Assembly: GCF_035594125.1 (NCBI RefSeq)
Contig: NC_087181.1
Coordinates: forward strand, 4,305,585 to 4,369,584
Direction: 5' to 3'
Source of the DNA: Scylla paramamosain
Taxonomy: Eukaryota; Arthropoda; Malacostraca; Decapoda; Portunidae
Length of the DNA: 64,000 nt
Part shown: in pieces, positions 61,447 through 64,000 of the stretch
Layout of the letters: each line of letters opens with the position of its first letter
Numbering within the stretch: the first letter of the stretch is position 1
Notes under the pieces: generated by a model
Databases searched by the model: none
The model's input: the letters and a program-made list of their open reading frames with translations, nothing else
Told to the model about the DNA's origin: nothing
Made by a program: the position numbers and the translations under genes

Positions 61447-61549
61447 GACGCAGCTCGCGAAAAACAAGGGAGGCCGCAGGAAGCGTGGCAAAGGCAACAA
61501 GAGCGGCAAGAGTAACAAGAGTGATAAAGGTGATAAAGGCGGTAACAAT

Positions 61550-62400
61550 GGAAAAGATGACAACAATGATAACAACAATAAGAAACAACAACAACAACAA
61601 TGACAACAACAACATCAACAACAATGACAACAACAACAACAACAATGACAACAACAAGAATGACAACAACAAAAACAAGACTGACAAGAACAACAAGAAT
61701 GACAAAAACAAGAACAACAAGAAAAACAAAAACAAAAAAAGTATAAAATACCCAAAACAGAAAACAAGAGTAAAATGAAAACCAAAGAAAATACAAAATA
61801 CCAAAAAAGAAAACAAAAGAAAACAAAACAGAAGAAAACAAAAGAAAACCAAAAGAAGAAAAGTGTCAATAAGTAAAGAGAAGAAAGAATGCTAAACATG
61901 AAAAAAAGACAAGAATAATAAAAAAATAAAAAAAATAAAATAAAATAAGATAAATAAAAATCTAAAAGTTAAAAAATAAATAAGGAAAAAGTCAAACAAA
62001 AAGAGACAAGTACAAAGTAAAAACCAAAGAAAAAATAAAATAAATTTAAAAATAACAATATTAAAAAATAAAGGAAAATGAAAAAAAAATCGAATAAAAA
62101 AACAAGAATAAAATAAAAAAAACATAGAAACTATAAATAAAAAAATAAAAAATATATTAAAAAAAAATAAAAAAAATAAAAACTTAAAAAGAAAAAAAAA
62201 ATACATGTCAACAGGTAAAGAAACAGAAAAAAAAAAGCAAGAATCAGATAAAAGAAATACGAAACATGAAAAACAAAAAAAAAAATGAAAGAAACAAAAA
62301 TGTATGTCAATGAATAAAAAAAAAAAGTAAAAATACAAATATCAAAAACAAAACAAAACGAAACAAAAAAAATAAATAAATAAAAACAAGAAGTGGCCCA
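61550..62400. repeat. AAC-rich to A-rich low-complexity tract
   Basis: ACA/AAC/GAC repeats decay into AAAAT/AAAAC-rich sequence with almost no C or T. Confidence 0.85.
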
Positions 62401-62632
62401 AAATGAAGGAGTTGAAACTCAAAGTAGCAGGAGACCAAGTGAACACCGCGAAGCACCGGAACGTTTACAAACACGGGACTCGGAGGAGGATTAGTCAAGT
62501 TCAAAATGTACATAAGAGCACAAATAAAATAAAATAAAAAAGTTAGCGTTTTGCATACAGTTTGGTTGAGTGATAGAATGAGAAAGGAAGACTGATCAAG
62601 TTTCACTTTGGTGGATCACCTGTAATGAGTGT

Positions 62633-62689
<57 letters not shown>

Positions 62690-62960
62690 AGTTGTCACCA
62701 AGCACATCACGGTGATGTTTGTGTTGTCAGCTCTGGTTTGCATTGCAGAACTGACAAGTCACTCCTTGGCGTTGTGTGTCAAAGATTGAGTGCACTCTTG
62801 ACAATTCATTGCGTAAACTAAAAGTCCCAGTCACACTTAAGTTTTCCCTGTAATGCTTGTCTTGTAAATCATTTCATTGTTGTCTTAGTGATTCTCAAGG
62901 TAAATACACTCAAAATGTCAAATATTTTTTTGATTATCCCTACGATGTTCGCATTTTTTT
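62400..62960. other. Short unique stretch with (GT)n at 62634-62688
   Basis: A 55-bp GT tract; otherwise nothing recognised. Confidence 0.6.
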
Positions 62961-62970
62961 CTTTTTCTAC

Positions 62971-63105
62971 ACACTTGAGGTAGATCAAGGGCAAAACACA
63001 CTTGAGATAGATCAAGGGAAAAACACACTTGAGGTTGATCAAGGGCAAAACCCACTTGAGGTTGATCAGGGGCAAAACACACTTGATGAAGATCAAGGGC
63101 AAAAC
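62971..63105. repeat. 27-bp minisatellite, five copies, open in frame
   Basis: Units start at 62971, 62998, 63025, 63052 and 63079. Translated on the plus strand each gives a TLEVDQGQN-like nonapeptide with no stop; whether it is coding is unknown. Confidence 0.85.
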
Positions 63106-63307
63106 CTGACGGTGGAAAGAAATATCCACTAATTGTCTGCATAGACCTCCTCTTCACACAATCACACTTATCCTAGCCATCGTTTTCCTAAGTGTCGATT
63201 CTTGTTGTTACACCAAGAGTCTCACCGAGAGAGAATGTAAAGAAAGGTGTGAGTTTTGTGTTAAAGAGGGGAAACACATCAAGGTGACTATATCATCTAC
63301 TGTTAAT

Positions 63308-63363
<56 letters not shown>
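63308..63363. repeat. (CA)n microsatellite
   Basis: About 28 CA units. Confidence 0.96.
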
Positions 63364-63365
<2 letters not shown>

Positions 63366-63587
63366 AGGGTTGGAAAAAACCCGGTTTATTTTTAAATCCA
63401 CTTGGTTTTTTTTGGGATTTTTTGGGTTTTGTTGTCTTTTGGGGGCTTATTTATTTGTTTGTTTATTCCTCATATTTATATGTAAATCAGCTTAGGAAAG
63501 CAATTAAAAAGTAACTTAAGTAATTTAAAGTGGAACAGAAAGTATGAACAGTTTCTTTTGATGAGGAAAGGCACCGGCCAAGAGGAA

Positions 63588-63695
<108 letters not shown>

Positions 63696-63739
63696 AAAAA
63701 AAAAGTTCCCCGAACAGAGTCAAAAGCGGTAATTAAAAA

Positions 63740-64000
63740 TTAAAGGATAAGTGTCTTGAAACCTCCCTCTTGAAAAAGTTCGTCATAGGATGGAGGAAAT
63801 GCAGAAGCAGTTAGGGAGTTCCAGAGTTTACCAGAGAAAGGGATGAATGATTGAGAATACTCTTGTATTAGAGAGACAGACAGAATAGTTTTGAGTGAAA
63901 GAAGAAGGTGTTGTGCAGCGAGGCCGCTGGAAGAGGGGAGGCAAGCAGTTAGCAAGATCAGAGAAGCAGTTAGCATGAAATATAGCGGTAGAAGATAGGT
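63740..64000 (-). mobile_element. C-terminal end of a different (Jockey-like) LINE ORF2, runs off the window
   Basis: The minus strand gives AAQHLLLSLKTILSVSL, SQSFIPFSGKLWNSLTASAF and PPSYDELFQEGG. The FIP-x-S/T-G-K-LWNSLPASVFPPSYD-type ending is characteristic of non-LTR retrotransposon ORF2 C-termini. It differs from the L2/CR1-like family at 49-54 kb. Confidence 0.68.

Overview
The window reads as nuclear DNA of an arthropod, most likely a decapod crustacean (a crab or relative). This is an inference from three things: many very long pure dinucleotide tracts ((GA)n, (CT)n, (TA)n and (CA)n, often about 100 bp), introns of many kilobases, and broken non-LTR retrotransposons lying beside small cysteine-rich exons. 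No bacterial, organellar or CRISPR features are present, and no rRNA or intact tRNA gene was seen.

Layout. Positions 1-420 (minus strand) hold the first two exons of a gene with a FLYWCH zinc finger; it runs off the left edge. Positions 1257-28099 (minus) hold most of a secreted multi-EGF gene of MEGF6-like architecture: signal peptide and first EGF at 28.0 kb, then after a 19.4-kb intron a run of calcium-binding EGF modules (8.6-4.6 kb), an acidic Tyr/Asp-rich linker (4.4 kb) and a run of laminin-type EGF half-modules (4.0-1.26 kb). I placed 18 exons. Their reading phases join almost throughout, and that exercise exposed two GC-AG introns, one exon without a usable donor, one missing half-module and two lost EGF cysteines.

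Inside the 19.4-kb intron, on the same strand, sits an intronless 710-codon protein-kinase gene (22616-24748) with acidic repeat tails. Its C-terminus is frameshifted, and a relic of the same 3' end lies at 19.1 kb inside a 3.7-kb T-rich repeat field.

Positions 28.1-35 kb are non-coding and microsatellite-rich. Positions 35.07-43.70 kb are a degenerate satellite of about 96 bp per unit with higher-order duplications. Positions 43.99-46.12 kb hold 16 copies of a short hairpin motif, with a tRNA-like (SINE-type) head at one end; on the minus strand nearly every copy carries a good 5' splice-site consensus. Positions 49.4-58.5 kb are a mosaic of at least five fragments of non-LTR retrotransposons, many cut off at long (TA)n tracts. 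Positions 58899-60845 (plus) hold a second intronless gene: 648 codons, with a huge Met/Glu/His/Lys repeat region and Ala/Arg-rich repeats. It is followed by a degraded duplicate of its own tail and, beyond a 215-bp (GA)n tract, by another coding fragment. The right end holds a 27-bp minisatellite and the C-terminal end of a different LINE.

How they relate. The EGF gene and the FLYWCH gene look like ordinary host genes. The two intronless genes share a style: one exon, acidic repeat tracts, CCAATCA pairs upstream, degraded duplicates of their 3' ends nearby, and satellite or microsatellite surroundings. They are the most unusual coding content here. No function beyond kinase homology can be assigned to them from sequence alone.
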